Shown in pieces: positions 7,882 to 17,511 of a DNA stretch of 64,000 nt (position 1 is its first letter; each line of letters begins with the position of its first letter). Under the pieces are notes generated by a model. It saw only the letters and a list, made by a program, of their open reading frames with translations, was not told the DNA's origin and did no database searches. A program made the translations under genes and the position numbers. The stretch is from Bacillus sp. RO1 (GTDB lineage: Bacteria; Bacillota; Bacilli; Bacillales; Bacillaceae_I): NCBI RefSeq assembly GCF_012524115.1, contig NZ_JAAZWB010000075.1, positions 50,494-114,493 of the forward strand, read 5' to 3'.

Positions 7882-10191
7882 CTATGGGATTAAGGTGGAA
7901 AACGTTCCTCCTCGATGTGTAAAATCAAAGAGAATTGCACCTTGGAGGTCTGTCCTATACACTTTTGCATCCACTTGTGATAACCGATCCAGTACGTCTT
8001 GATGAGGATGTCCAAACCGGTTATTCCTTCCTACCGAGATAATAGCATCATCTGGACTAATAGTATCCAGAAAACCGGCAGTTGAAGAGGTGTTACTTCC
8101 GTGGTGACCGACCTTCAGTACATCCACATTAAGGTTTGGATAGTCATGTAATAAGTCCCGCTCTCCTTTCTCCCCGATATCACCTGTAAAAAGCCAGTTT
8201 TTTTTACCTAACACCGCAAAAAGCACAATAGATCCTTCATTTTCACTATCATAATATTTAGTCGGATGCAAATATAAAAAGCTCGATTCACCCTCCTTCC
8301 AACCCGTGTTAGAAACAGCCATCCCAATACTTACTCCCCTGCGCTTTGCTTCTTTCATTATCTCCTGCTCTACTTCACCTGCACCAAACCCTTTCGGAAC
8401 AATGACCTCCTCTATTCCTATTTCTCCCCAGAGACTTTCCACATTGCCTGTATGATCAAAATCTCCATGCGTAAGAATTAATTTATCAAGCTGCCTAACT
8501 CCTTCTGCTTTTAAAAATGGGACCAATACATCTGAACCGCTATGAAATTCCCTCTTTCTCTTTTCCCATTCTTCTTTTGGAAAAGTAAACGAACCGCCAG
8601 TATCAATCAGATACTTGCCTTTATTAAAAGGGAGTCTTATAAATATCGCATCCCCTTGACCGATATCCAACACCACTACTTTTCCAAAAGGATTAAAGAA
8701 ATTGATGTTCCAATGGAAAACCATACACAATATAAGAACAATCACAGCTGACCGTCGTTTATTTACTTCCCACTTGTAAAAAAAGAAGACGATAGAAAAA
8801 CCATAGGCTGTCATTAAAAGGATAGAAGGCTTTCCGAAGACCAATGTGCCTATTGGAAATTCAGCCATTCCAACTGCAAAGGAATTCATATATTTCAACG
8901 GGTAGGACAAAAATGGAACTAAGAGGGAGACATGATCTGGAGATAGTAAAAGGATAAAAAACAGCAAAAATGAAACAGGAAGCACATAAAGGGAATAGAA
9001 GGGAACAAATATAACATTTAGAAGCGGACTCCACAGAGAGAACTGGTAAAAGTGGTATAGAAGTAAAGGCAAGGAGGCAACTTGGGCGATTATGGAGACG
9101 ATAAATAGTTGAGCAACGCTATTATGCACCTTATGAAGGCTACCTGATGCTAAAAGTAACGACAGACTGACCGAAAAGGAGAGCTGAAAGCCTATATGAT
9201 AAAGATAATATGGACTCAAAATCAAAACAAAGATACAAGCCAAACCAATGGTATCAATGGAAAAAACCTTCTTTTTCATCAGCATTAGGGCAAGCGCCAC
9301 CCCTGTCATCGTTGCTGCTCTCATCACAGATGGTGCTCCGCCTGCAAGCAGGACATACAAGGGCAAAAGTAACAGCAAAAACAGGTTCATCCACTGCCGG
9401 CTAAATCCAATCCTGATTCCAACGTAAAAAGTCGCCGCCGTGATAATTCCAACATGCAAACCGGAGATTGCCAACAGATGGACAAGTCCCAACTGCTGAT
9501 AGGCATCAAGTATATCTTCATTAATACTACTGCGGTCTCCGAAAATTAATGAAATCATAAAACTGGCATTCGGCTGATCCACATAGTTGTTAATCAAATT
9601 TATCCCTTGTTGCCTGACTTGTTTCATTGATGTTAAAAAGGGTGTTTTTTTTGGTGAGATGCAGGCTTGCGGCAGTGTATTTAGAGAAAGGATCCAGTGG
9701 ATTTTTTGTTCATATAAATATTTTTTGTAGTTAAATGCGTGAGGGTTTCTTGCTGGTTGGGGCAGTTTTAATATACCTGACCATATACACTTGTCACCTA
9801 CTGCCAGGTCACGGAGTTGAAATGACTCTTCCTCCGATTTTAAATAATATTCTATCATCACCACTTCATTAAGGATGCTTTTCATTTGGAAAATGGCCTT
9901 GTTTCCATCAATTATAAGTGGGGAATGGACAGTGCCTTGGAATTCAGTTTCACCTTCAAGATGCATGGAGAAATTATGATGGTCCACGTAAGTCATATAG
10001 CTAGAAAAACCCACAGTGAAAAGGATGGTCAGAAAAAGCAATCTTCGCGGTTTTTCATCAATATAAAAGATTAGATAAAAAAATAACAGAGTAAGGATGA
10101 GCAGCCCCCAATGGAAATCCGACCTGGAGACTGCAATACCCAAACAGCTTGCAATGGCTAAATAGGCATAAAACCCTGTCCTTTGTTTCAT
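7882..10191 (-). CDS. comEC: Competence DNA-uptake channel ComEC
   Basis: A 769-residue polytopic membrane protein through which single-stranded DNA enters the cell. Several N-terminal helices flank an extracellular OB-like segment, then comes the competence domain with many helices, then a metallo-beta-lactamase-like C-terminal domain starting near residue 505 (VVVLDIGQGDAIFI). Metal-binding motifs in that domain are visible as THGDFDHTGN, GHHGSNTSS and GHPHQD. Length matches the B. subtilis protein (about 776). Only 6 bases separate it from comEB, so the two are co-transcribed. ComK control is expected from the family, but I saw no clear ComK boxes. Confidence 0.96.
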   Translation of the reverse strand: MKQRTGFYAYLAIASCLGIAVSRSDFHWGLLILTLLFFYLIFYIDEKPRRLLFLTILFTVGFSSYMTYVDHHNFSMHLEGETEFQGTVHSPLIIDGNKAIFQMKSILNEVVMIEYYLKSEEESFQLRDLAVGDKCIWSGILKLPQPARNPHAFNYKKYLYEQKIHWILSLNTLPQACISPKKTPFLTSMKQVRQQGINLINNYVDQPNASFMISLIFGDRSSINEDILDAYQQLGLVHLLAISGLHVGIITAATFYVGIRIGFSRQWMNLFLLLLLPLYVLLAGGAPSVMRAATMTGVALALMLMKKKVFSIDTIGLACIFVLILSPYYLYHIGFQLSFSVSLSLLLASGSLHKVHNSVAQLFIVSIIAQVASLPLLLYHFYQFSLWSPLLNVIFVPFYSLYVLPVSFLLFFILLLSPDHVSLLVPFLSYPLKYMNSFAVGMAEFPIGTLVFGKPSILLMTAYGFSIVFFFYKWEVNKRRSAVIVLILCMVFHWNINFFNPFGKVVVLDIGQGDAIFIRLPFNKGKYLIDTGGSFTFPKEEWEKRKREFHSGSDVLVPFLKAEGVRQLDKLILTHGDFDHTGNVESLWGEIGIEEVIVPKGFGAGEVEQEIMKEAKRRGVSIGMAVSNTGWKEGESSFLYLHPTKYYDSENEGSIVLFAVLGKKNWLFTGDIGEKGERDLLHDYPNLNVDVLKVGHHGSNTSSTAGFLDTISPDDAIISVGRNNRFGHPHQDVLDRLSQVDAKVYRTDLQGAILFDFTHRGGTFSTLIP

Positions 10192-10197
10192 CGCATG

Positions 10198-10770
10198 CTA
10201 TCCTTTTTTGCTGAATAAATCAGTGGAACGTTCGTACCAGCTTTTTATTTCTTCATCACTCGCCCCGGAATCCTCCAATCTTTCAATCAAACTGTTAATG
10301 AATCCTAATTTCTCCGGGTCATTCAAACTAACCGCCATCTCAGCCAGCTCCACTTGCTCCACTCTCACATCGGCTTGTTCAAACATTTCCAAAGCATATG
10401 GATGATTTTTGTATTCCATTGCGTAATAGACCGTTTTGATTCCTGCTTGAATTATGGCCTTACAGCAGTGAAGGCATGGAAAATGAGTGACATAAATTTC
10501 TGCTCCACTTGTAGGTACACCAAACTTGGAGCATTGAAGTAAAGCATTCATTTCAGCATGAATCGTTCGTACACAATGATTGTCAATGACATAACACCCT
10601 TCATCGATGCAATGAACCCCGCCTGCTATCGATCCGTTATATCCCCCTGCAATGATGCGCTTGTCACGTACGATGGTTGCTCCAACAGCAAGTCTTGTAC
10701 ATGTACTACGCAATGCAAGTAAATGGCTTTGTGCCATAAAGTATTGATCCCATGATATTCTCGTCATCAT
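10198..10770 (-). CDS. comEB: dCMP deaminase family protein ComEB
   Basis: A cytidine/deoxycytidylate deaminase-like protein of 190 residues (189 if the second ATG is used). The zinc site is complete: HAE near residue 72 and PCLHCC near residue 98, plus extra His/Cys residues (VHCIDEGC) typical of dCMP deaminases. In B. subtilis ComEB is not required for DNA binding but helps localise competence proteins; whether this copy makes dUMP is not shown by sequence alone. It lies between comEA and comEC in the usual order. Confidence 0.93.
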   Translation of the reverse strand: MMTRISWDQYFMAQSHLLALRSTCTRLAVGATIVRDKRIIAGGYNGSIAGGVHCIDEGCYVIDNHCVRTIHAEMNALLQCSKFGVPTSGAEIYVTHFPCLHCCKAIIQAGIKTVYYAMEYKNHPYALEMFEQADVRVEQVELAEMAVSLNDPEKLGFINSLIERLEDSGASDEEIKSWYERSTDLFSKKG

Positions 10771-10843
10771 CCATCAAGCCTCCAGTTTCTTATAACAATA
10801 TGCAATAACTCTAGTGTATCGGCTCTACTCGAATTTCGTCAAT

Positions 10844-11506
10844 TCAATTGGCAACAGTAATTTCAGATCTTAACTTTTCAAAAGATTTTTGTCCGATTCC
10901 GATGACCTGCATGATATCTTCTTTACTTTTAAACAAACCATTTTCTGTTCTGTGGTCTACAATGGCTTTAGCTTTGGCGGGACCAATTCCGGTTAAGCTT
11001 GTCAACTCTTCCTCGGTTGCTGTATTAATATTGACCAGCGCGCCAGAGGTTCCAGATTCTCCACTTTCATTTGTTACCGGTTGTATGATCACTTCCTCCA
11101 TCACTTCGCCCTCCGCAGGAACAATAATTACCATTTCATCCACCAACAACGCTGCCAAATTAACCTTATCAGAATCGGCTCCCTCCAAAAAACCACCTGC
11201 CTTTTCTACCGCATCGATGATTCTGTCTCCTATTTTCATACGATAAACGCCAGGCTCCATGACTTGACCTTTCAAATCAATTAGAATCTCTTGATTAGCA
11301 ACCTCAACTTCCTCAAGCTTATCCTCTTCTTCTGGGCTGATTAATTCATTTTCTTCCCCTTGCACTTCCTCAATAAATCTTATTTGCTCCACGGAAGACT
11401 CTGCTTCACGCTCACTCAGACTGGACCAACCAAGTATGGAGACCAGCGCTAACACACTGATTGATACTAATACTTTAATCTTATGGACAGACCATAATTC
11501 TTTCAT
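10844..11506 (-). CDS. comEA: Competence DNA receptor ComEA
   Basis: A 220-residue membrane-anchored double-stranded-DNA receptor. One transmembrane helix near residues 9-27 is followed by an acidic Glu-rich linker (about 30-70), an SLBB-type domain (DLKGQVMEPGVYRM onward) and a C-terminal helix-hairpin-helix pair (VNINTATEEELTSLTGIGP and the following VIGIGQKSFEKL) that binds DNA. The ATG at 11506 was chosen because AGAAGGTG is placed properly before it; a GTG three codons upstream overlaps that site. It is the first gene of the comE operon and is divergent from comER. Confidence 0.94.
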   Translation of the reverse strand: MKELWSVHKIKVLVSISVLALVSILGWSSLSEREAESSVEQIRFIEEVQGEENELISPEEEDKLEEVEVANQEILIDLKGQVMEPGVYRMKIGDRIIDAVEKAGGFLEGADSDKVNLAALLVDEMVIIVPAEGEVMEEVIIQPVTNESGESGTSGALVNINTATEEELTSLTGIGPAKAKAIVDHRTENGLFKSKEDIMQVIGIGQKSFEKLRSEITVAN

Positions 11507-11588
11507 TGCTTTCACCTTCTATTCATATTAGTAAGCCTAAAAACATATAGTGTATGAGAAACTTTTTTGGATGGAGGAGGGAATAAAC

Positions 11589-12407
11589 ATGAAGATTGGA
11601 ATGATCGGCACAGGCAACATGGGGAGAATCTTGGTTGAATCATTTGTCGACTCGAAAGCAGTACCTCCTGAGAACATTACGATTACAAATCGCTCAATAG
11701 AGAAGGCGTTTAAAATACAGAGCAAATACCCTGATCTCCATGTTGCGGAGACCGCCGAAGAGGTGGTTAGAGCTTGTGATATTATTTTTTTATGTGTAAA
11801 GCCATTGGATATACACCCCCTTTTAACAAAGATCAATAAAAATCTTACTGGCGATAAATGTGTTATCTCCATTACCAGCCCAGTATCTGTAGAACAACTG
11901 CAAACATTGGTCACTTGCCAAGTAGCGAGAATCATTCCGAGCATCACCAACCGTGCGTTAGCTGGTGTTACTTTAGTGACATTCGGAGATAATGTGGAAG
12001 AAGAGTATAGAGAGTATTTACTTTCCATTTGTTCGCAAATATCTACTCCAATTCATATTAAAGAAAATGTTACTAGGGTTGCCTCTGACATAGTGAGCTG
12101 CGGTCCGGCTTTTTTCAGCTACATTCTACAAAGATTCATTGACGGAGCAGTAAGCGAGACGGCTATTTCCAAGGAGCAAGCGACGGATTTGGCAAGCCAG
12201 ATGATTATCGGGATGGGTAAGTTGATTGAAAAGGATATTTATACATTACAGACTTTACAAGAAAAGGTTTGTGTAAAGGGTGGTGTCACCGGAGAAGGCA
12301 TTAAAGTGTTAGAAAACGAACTGGGTGATGTGTTCCATCATGTTATTCAGAAGACGCATGAGAAGTTTGATGAGGACATTACAGAGGTAAAAAAACAGTT
12401 TCATTGA
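11589..12407 (+). CDS. comER: ComER, pyrroline-5-carboxylate reductase-like protein
   Basis: A 272-residue protein of the ProC fold with an N-terminal Rossmann motif GTGNMGRI (residues 7-14) and the conserved C-terminal dimer region containing VTGEG. It is read divergently from comEABC, exactly where comER sits in B. subtilis. The B. subtilis gene is not needed for competence; in related species it has been linked to sporulation and biofilm formation, so the enzymatic role is uncertain. The ATG at 11589 follows GGAGGAGGG; upstream in-frame codons lack a ribosome site. Confidence 0.92.
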   Translation: MKIGMIGTGNMGRILVESFVDSKAVPPENITITNRSIEKAFKIQSKYPDLHVAETAEEVVRACDIIFLCVKPLDIHPLLTKINKNLTGDKCVISITSPVSVEQLQTLVTCQVARIIPSITNRALAGVTLVTFGDNVEEEYREYLLSICSQISTPIHIKENVTRVASDIVSCGPAFFSYILQRFIDGAVSETAISKEQATDLASQMIIGMGKLIEKDIYTLQTLQEKVCVKGGVTGEGIKVLENELGDVFHHVIQKTHEKFDEDITEVKKQFH

Positions 12408-12467
12408 TTAAATTATTCTCTATCACTCGACATATTCCTTTAATTTTTTCAAGTTTTTTCAAAAAAA

Positions 12468-12488
12468 GGCGCCCATCTATCGGCGCCT
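12468..12488. terminator. Bidirectional terminator between comER and yqeM
   Basis: A 7-bp GC-rich stem (AGGCGCC with GGCGCCT) has T/A runs on both sides. Its right arm overlaps the yqeM stop codon. Confidence 0.85.
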
Positions 12489-13239
12489 ATTTTTGTGCAA
12501 CAAAAAACACTCTTTCCGCATGTTCAGCCATATATTCGGTAGAATAATCGCCGGTTATTGATCTGATGGTGAATCCCACTTCTTCTAGCCACTTTTTGTA
12601 GGTTTCCACATTGAAAGTCCGTTGGAAATGCCATTCGTCAAAACGCAAATAGCGATCTGATTCTTCTTCTTTTACAAAAAAGGATAGCTCATGCTCCACA
12701 CTATTTGGATGCTCACCAGGAAAACTGTTCCAAATATAAGATACATCCTCTTCTACACTTGTAAAGGTGTTGTTCATGAACACTTGTGTCATTTTATAAA
12801 GAGAGTGAACATCAAAGAGCAGCAGCCCGCCTTTTTTTAACTGTTTGTAAGTTGATTGAAACGTTTTTTTTACGTCTTCCTCCGACTCTAAGTAATTTAA
12901 TGAGTCGCAAAAAATCGTGACGCAATCTACCTCTTCAAAGCCTTCTAACTCTGCCATATTTTGCTCAAAAAGAGGGATGGAAAGCCCAGAATCCAATGCT
13001 TTTTCATGAGCGATGGCCAACATGCTTTCTGATAGGTCAACCCCTGATACTTCCCATCCTTCTTGGGCAAAACGAATCGCAAGCTCCCCTGTGCCACAAC
13101 CAACATCTACAACAGAAAATCGTTCAGAGTCATCAGTCATGTACCTTTGTTTAACAGTTTGAACAAAGGAGACCCACTTGTCATAAGGAACATCCTGCAT
13201 CAATTGGTCATATATATGGGCAAATTGTCCGTAAGCCAT
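12487..13239 (-). CDS. yqeM: SAM-dependent methyltransferase YqeM
   Basis: A 250-residue class I methyltransferase. The SAM-binding motif I is VVDVGCGTGELA (about residues 42-53), followed by an acidic motif II and the VTIFCDSLNYL post-motif. Its substrate is unknown. It begins one base after rsfS and is the last gene of the yqeG-to-yqeM group, as in B. subtilis, where neighbours serve ribosome maturation; a translation-related target is possible but not shown. Confidence 0.9.
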   Translation of the reverse strand: MAYGQFAHIYDQLMQDVPYDKWVSFVQTVKQRYMTDDSERFSVVDVGCGTGELAIRFAQEGWEVSGVDLSESMLAIAHEKALDSGLSIPLFEQNMAELEGFEEVDCVTIFCDSLNYLESEEDVKKTFQSTYKQLKKGGLLLFDVHSLYKMTQVFMNNTFTSVEEDVSYIWNSFPGEHPNSVEHELSFFVKEEESDRYLRFDEWHFQRTFNVETYKKWLEEVGFTIRSITGDYSTEYMAEHAERVFFVAQK

Positions 13240-13240
13240 A

Positions 13241-13591
13241 TTATGTTAACTCAATTTGTATATCTTCACGAGGAGCGTCTCCCCAAAGACGTTCTAAATT
13301 GTAATATCCACGCTCATCTTTATGGAATACATGTGCAACGACGTCACCTAGGTCCACAAGAACCCAGCGAGCTTCATCAAAGCCTTCCATTCTGCGAACG
13401 TGTTGTCCGCTTTCTTCCGCAGCTTCTTTAATAGCACGGGCAATTGCCTGTACTTGTTTGTCTGAGTTACCGTGGCAAATCAAGAAATAATCTGAAACAA
13501 GGGAAATCCCTTGCATATTTAAAGCTACCAATTCTTCTGCACGCTTATCATCTGCAGCCTTTGCTGCAAGCTGTAATAATTCGTTTGACAT
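13241..13591 (-). CDS. rsfS: Ribosomal silencing factor RsfS
   Basis: A 116-residue protein (YqeL) that binds ribosomal protein uL14 and blocks subunit joining when nutrients are short. It carries the RsfS/DUF143 pattern, including YFLICHGNSDKQVQAIA in the middle and the C-terminal DVVAHVFHKDERGYYNLERL signature. The stop abuts yqeM and the start abuts the yqeK stop, so translation is probably coupled through the set. Confidence 0.95.
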   Translation of the reverse strand: MSNELLQLAAKAADDKRAEELVALNMQGISLVSDYFLICHGNSDKQVQAIARAIKEAAEESGQHVRRMEGFDEARWVLVDLGDVVAHVFHKDERGYYNLERLWGDAPREDIQIELT

Positions 13592-14170
13592 TTATGTTAA
13601 CTTCCTTTCTTTTACCTTCATAGTCATATCGTTATAAGCATGGAACGTATCGGGATAGACTGGTTGATTTCGCGTAATTAAGTATGTGATCGTATTTTTC
13701 ATGGCCTGAACAACGGCTATATCCAGCGAGCTCTTTGCAGAATCCCGAACTTGATCAACTCCCGGAAAGTCCCGGCCAGGCTCGATATAATCTGCTACAT
13801 ACAAAACTTTGTCAAGTGTACTCATGTTTATTTTACCCGAAGTATGGCAGCGTATCGCTTCAAGAACTTCTTTATCAGTAATTCCTGCTTCTTTTTCCAC
13901 AAGGTACGCGCCTACAGGGGCATGCCATAACTCATCATGAAACTGCAATAAATCCTGTGGCATCTTCTGGTCGATGATGATTCTGCGCATTTCCTCTTTA
14001 TCCCGAAACTTGGCATAATCATGAAAAATTGCTGCCAGCTCTGCTTTTTCCTTATCAACATCATAGCGCTCCGCAAGTTGGATTGCCGTTTCCATGACAC
14101 CAATTGTATGAACATAACGTCGCTCTGTTAGCTGTTCTTTGACCAGCCTTAACGCTTTTTCTCTATTCAT
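13592..14170 (-). CDS. yqeK: HD-domain nucleotidase YqeK
   Basis: A 192-residue HD-superfamily hydrolase. The HD metal-binding doublet is in AAIFHDYAKF near residue 48-56, with further conserved His residues (HAPVGAYL; CHTSGK). Family members hydrolyse diadenosine tetraphosphate symmetrically. It overlaps nadD by 8 bases; this nadD-yqeK-rsfS order is common in Firmicutes. Confidence 0.92.
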   Translation of the reverse strand: MNREKALRLVKEQLTERRYVHTIGVMETAIQLAERYDVDKEKAELAAIFHDYAKFRDKEEMRRIIIDQKMPQDLLQFHDELWHAPVGAYLVEKEAGITDKEVLEAIRCHTSGKINMSTLDKVLYVADYIEPGRDFPGVDQVRDSAKSSLDIAVVQAMKNTITYLITRNQPVYPDTFHAYNDMTMKVKERKLT

Positions 14171-14729
14171 ATAGGCGTTTCTCCTCTATGATTTCTTTTA
14201 CCTTATCCGGAACCAAGTATTGAGAAGTCCATCCATCACGAACACGCTTCCTTATTAAGGTGGAGCTAATGTCCATTTGCGGGGTTTCCACCTCTAGGAC
14301 TGGGTATGGTGATGAGAAAGAATATCCCGGACGCTTTACTCCTACAAATGTGACGAGTTCAATCAATTTTTCTATGTTGTGCCATTTGGGCAGGTACTCG
14401 ACCATATCTGCCCCTATGATGAAGTAGAAGCTAGTAGTAGGATACTTTTTTGCTAATAATATCATTGTATCATATGTATAGGAGGGACCCTCCCTTTGAA
14501 GCTCAATGGTTTCCACCCGAAAGCTCCTGTTTGTTGCAACAGCAGCTTTAATCATTTCCACCCTGATGGGCGTCGGGGTAACGGATTTATTTTGCTTATG
14601 AGGAGGGATATGATTTGGCATAAACCATATCTCGTCTAACGCAAGCTTCTGCCTGACATCGTTTGCAATCAGAAGATGACTGACATGAGGCGGATCAAAG
14701 GTCCCGCCGATGATGCCCACTTTCTTCAC
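14163..14729 (-). CDS. nadD: Nicotinate-nucleotide adenylyltransferase
   Basis: A 188-residue enzyme that joins nicotinate mononucleotide and ATP to give deamido-NAD. The N-terminal nucleotidyltransferase motif GGTFDPPHVSH (residues 8-18) and the C-terminal ISSTLIRKR motif are both present. The start codon is GTG at 14729, supported by GGAGG seven bases upstream. It overlaps yqeK at its 3' end and follows yhbY by 18 bases. Confidence 0.96.
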   Translation of the reverse strand: MKKVGIIGGTFDPPHVSHLLIANDVRQKLALDEIWFMPNHIPPHKQNKSVTPTPIRVEMIKAAVATNRSFRVETIELQREGPSYTYDTMILLAKKYPTTSFYFIIGADMVEYLPKWHNIEKLIELVTFVGVKRPGYSFSSPYPVLEVETPQMDISSTLIRKRVRDGWTSQYLVPDKVKEIIEEKRLYE

Positions 14730-14747
14730 GAAAATCCCTCCATCCCA

Positions 14748-15041
14748 TTATCTTGGCAAGACGATTTGTTTGTTTTCTTTCGATTCTTTGTAAAGAATAA
14801 TCGTACTCCCGATAACTTGTACTAGTTCGGCTTTCGTACCGGCAACAAGTTCTTCGGCCACATCTTTACGGTCTTCATCACAGTTTTGCAGCACACTGAC
14901 TTTCAACAGTTCCCTTACTTCTAAAGCTTCTGAAATCTGCTTTGTCATATTTTCATTCACTCCGCCTTTTCCTACTTGAAAGATTGGATCAAGATGATGT
15001 GCTTCTGCTCGTAAGTATCTTTTTTGTTTACCTGTTAACAT
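14748..15041 (-). CDS. yhbY: CRM-domain RNA-binding protein YhbY/YqeI
   Basis: A 97-residue protein consisting of one CRM domain, with the family pattern LTGKQKRYLRAEAHHLDP at the N-terminus, the VGKGGVNE loop and the IGSTIILYK beta strand. It binds pre-50S ribosomal RNA in characterised homologues. Its first codons overlap the end of aroE by 7 bases, indicating coupling. Confidence 0.93.
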   Translation of the reverse strand: MLTGKQKRYLRAEAHHLDPIFQVGKGGVNENMTKQISEALEVRELLKVSVLQNCDEDRKDVAEELVAGTKAELVQVIGSTIILYKESKENKQIVLPR

Positions 15042-15871
15042 GTTTTTCCTCCTAGGTGTTCTTTTACTAATTTTTTCATTCTATCTGTATCGGGTAACTT
15101 CCCTGTCCAAATTTCAAACGCTAAAGCTGCCTGATAGGCAAACATATGGATGCCGTTTTGCGTAACAGCGCCCAAGTTTTTCGCTTCCCGTAATAATTTT
15201 GTTTCTAAAGGATTATAGATAATATCACTAAAAACTGCATGTTGTTTAATAGAGTTCAATGATAGTGGAATGTCATCGATTTCAGGGAACATCCCCACCG
15301 AAGTGGTTTGAACTACCACATCATACCTATCCAGCTCTTTTGCGGCTTGTTCCACCGTGATACTTTGTGAAATCCGCTCCAATGAAAATTCTTTAATTAA
15401 ATCATCTGACTTGGATACCGTTCGATTACAAATATCGAGTTGTATCCCTTCTTCCAATGCTAATGTGTAAAATATAGACCTAGCAGCCCCACCGGCACCA
15501 ATGATAAGTACATGCTTATCTTTAAGTTCCACCACTTCTTTTAAGGCCTCGACGAACCCTCGACCGTCGGTGTTGTAACCAATAAGCTTGCCACTCTTAT
15601 TTACCACCGTGTTAACTGCGCCAATTTTCAGAGCTGCCTCTTCCACACTATCTAAGAGTGGAATGATCGCTTCTTTATGGGGAATGGTTACATTGAATCC
15701 AGTAACACCAAGGGCACGCATACCAGCAACCGCAGTCTCTAACTCCCCGGCTTCTACATGAAAGGCATGATAATGTGCGTTTATTCCGTTTTGAAGAAAC
15801 GCGTCATTATGGATGAGGGGAGACATGGAATGTGCAATGGGAGACCCGATTACTCCGTAAAGACTCTTCAT
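15035..15871 (-). CDS. aroE: Shikimate dehydrogenase
   Basis: A 278-residue NADPH-dependent enzyme that reduces 3-dehydroshikimate to shikimate in aromatic amino acid synthesis. The shikimate-binding SPIAHSMSP motif (residues 11-19), the catalytic Lys in NVTIPHKEA, the NTDGRG segment and the dinucleotide motif GAGGAARSI are all present. The start is ATG at 15871. It lies between yqeH and yhbY as in B. subtilis. Confidence 0.96.
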   Translation of the reverse strand: MKSLYGVIGSPIAHSMSPLIHNDAFLQNGINAHYHAFHVEAGELETAVAGMRALGVTGFNVTIPHKEAIIPLLDSVEEAALKIGAVNTVVNKSGKLIGYNTDGRGFVEALKEVVELKDKHVLIIGAGGAARSIFYTLALEEGIQLDICNRTVSKSDDLIKEFSLERISQSITVEQAAKELDRYDVVVQTTSVGMFPEIDDIPLSLNSIKQHAVFSDIIYNPLETKLLREAKNLGAVTQNGIHMFAYQAALAFEIWTGKLPDTDRMKKLVKEHLGGKTC

Positions 15872-15886
15872 CAGCCTTCCTCCCTT

Positions 15887-16990
15887 TTAGATCAACGATT
15901 TTCTTACCATGACTCCTACTCCTTTAGGAACATGAGCCACCACTTTAATTCCCGGCTCATTGATTGTAACCCAACCAAGACCCGAGAAAACAATATCCGT
16001 TTTTTCATCTTTTATCGTAAACTCATGCGCAACAAGTTCCGGGAATGATTCTACATAGTCTTTACCAGGTGGTTGCAACATATCGCCCAAATGCTCTTTA
16101 TACACATTATCTGCATTCTCAAGCTTGGTACGATGGATATATAGGTCATTAGACACGTAGCATGTAAAAGAATTACGCCCACCTTTTACATAATCAAACC
16201 GTGCCAAACCACCAAAGAATAACGTTTGAGCTTCATTTAATTGAAAAATCTTTGGCTTAATTTCTTTCTTAGGCGAGATGGTCTTTAGTTCCTTTTTATC
16301 AACAAAATGCGCCATTTGATGACGATTTATAATTCCTGGTGTATCAAACAACGAAGCGCCATTGTCCAATGGAATGTCAATCATATCAAGCGTTGTTCCA
16401 GGAAACTGAGAGGTTGTGATAACATCTTCCTCGCCAGAAAACTCACGGATAATACGGTTGATGAAGGTCGATTTTCCGACGTTCGTACAGCCAACCACAT
16501 ACACGTCCTTACCATCCCTGTAGTCTTCAATTGCCTGTGCCAATTCTTTGACACCTGTTCCTTTATCCGCACTGATTAGGAAAACATCTTCCGGCTTCAT
16601 TCCGAGCTCTTTTGCTGCTTGCTTCATCCAATTGATTACTTTATTTGGCTTAACGGACTTTGGCAACAAGTCCACCTTGTTTCCAACTAGTAATACTTTG
16701 TTATTGCCGACAAAACGATGTAAGCCCGGCAACCAGCTGCCGTCAAAATCGAAAATATCTACAATCTTCACCACAAGACCTTGTGTCTGACCTATGGAGT
16801 TCAATATCCTGATAAAATCGTCATCTGTCAAGGAAACATCTTGAATTTCATTGTAATGTTTCAGGCGAAAGCACCTTTTACAGATAACCGCTTCCTTATT
16901 TAAAGAGGAAGGAGGTGCATATCCCAATCTTTCTGGGTTCTCTGTCTGTATGGCCACTCCACACCCTATACATACTATTTGTTCTTCCAT
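15887..16990 (-). CDS. yqeH: Ribosome-assembly GTPase YqeH
   Basis: A 367-residue circularly permuted GTPase needed for 30S maturation. An N-terminal zinc finger is formed by CIGC and CKRC. The GTPase motifs run G4 (GNKVDLLPKS), G5 (SADKGTG), G1 (GCTNVGKST), then G3 (DTPGI), the permuted order that defines the family. The ATG at 16990 is preceded by GGGAGG; the longer frame from a TTG includes the ribosome site itself and is rejected. Its ribosome site lies within the end of yqeG. Confidence 0.96.
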   Translation of the reverse strand: MEEQIVCIGCGVAIQTENPERLGYAPPSSLNKEAVICKRCFRLKHYNEIQDVSLTDDDFIRILNSIGQTQGLVVKIVDIFDFDGSWLPGLHRFVGNNKVLLVGNKVDLLPKSVKPNKVINWMKQAAKELGMKPEDVFLISADKGTGVKELAQAIEDYRDGKDVYVVGCTNVGKSTFINRIIREFSGEEDVITTSQFPGTTLDMIDIPLDNGASLFDTPGIINRHQMAHFVDKKELKTISPKKEIKPKIFQLNEAQTLFFGGLARFDYVKGGRNSFTCYVSNDLYIHRTKLENADNVYKEHLGDMLQPPGKDYVESFPELVAHEFTIKDEKTDIVFSGLGWVTINEPGIKVVAHVPKGVGVMVRKSLI

Positions 16991-16995
16991 ATTCG

Positions 16996-17511
16996 TTAAT
17001 CCTCCCAATTAATCATACCTTTTCGCTTCATCCACGAAAGAATTCGTCTTTCTACACGGCGATTAAATTTTGTAATAAAACCGTCCGTTTGTGCAACCGG
17101 AACAACAAGAATGGTATGTAAACCAATCCGATTGCCTCCAAGCACATCTGTCAAAAGCTGATCTCCAATCACGACCACTTCTTCTTTTTGAAGCTTCATA
17201 TCTCTCAGCGCTCTTCTGAATGCACGTCGCATTGGCTTCCTTGCTCCATAGATATAGTTGATACCAAGTGGATCAGAAAACATCTTCACCCTTCTTAACT
17301 TATTATTGGAAACAATCGTTACTAAGATGCCTACCTCTTGCATTTCTTTAAACCATTTAATCAATGCAGGTGTCGCTTCCGGTCGATCCCATTCTACAAG
17401 TGTATTGTCTAAATCAGTAATGATCCCTTTGATTCCCTTTTCTTTCAATTCCATCGGCTTTATTTCAAATACACTTTTTACGTGCTGCGCAGGCAGAAAA
17501 TACTTGATCAT
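16996..17511 (-). CDS. yqeG: HAD-family phosphatase YqeG
   Basis: A 171-residue protein of the YqeG/HAD IIIA family with the nucleophile motif ITDLDNTLVEW (Asp33, Asp35), a SNN motif II and VIGDQLLTDVLGG as motif IV. The substrate in Bacillus is not settled; distant relatives dephosphorylate phosphatidylglycerolphosphate. It is the first gene of the yqeG-to-yqeM run, and its promoter must lie in the 17.5-18 kb gap. Confidence 0.92.
   Translation of the reverse strand: MIKYFLPAQHVKSVFEIKPMELKEKGIKGIITDLDNTLVEWDRPEATPALIKWFKEMQEVGILVTIVSNNKLRRVKMFSDPLGINYIYGARKPMRRAFRRALRDMKLQKEEVVVIGDQLLTDVLGGNRIGLHTILVVPVAQTDGFITKFNRRVERRILSWMKRKGMINWED

Noticed and set aside
10848..11246. A 132-codon plus-strand frame across comEA
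   Set aside because: Shadow of a conserved gene; Ser/Thr/Ile-rich composition typical of antisense reading.
11537..12028. A 163-codon open frame on the minus strand across comER
   Set aside because: It is antisense to a well-supported gene, has no ribosome site and no recognisable features.
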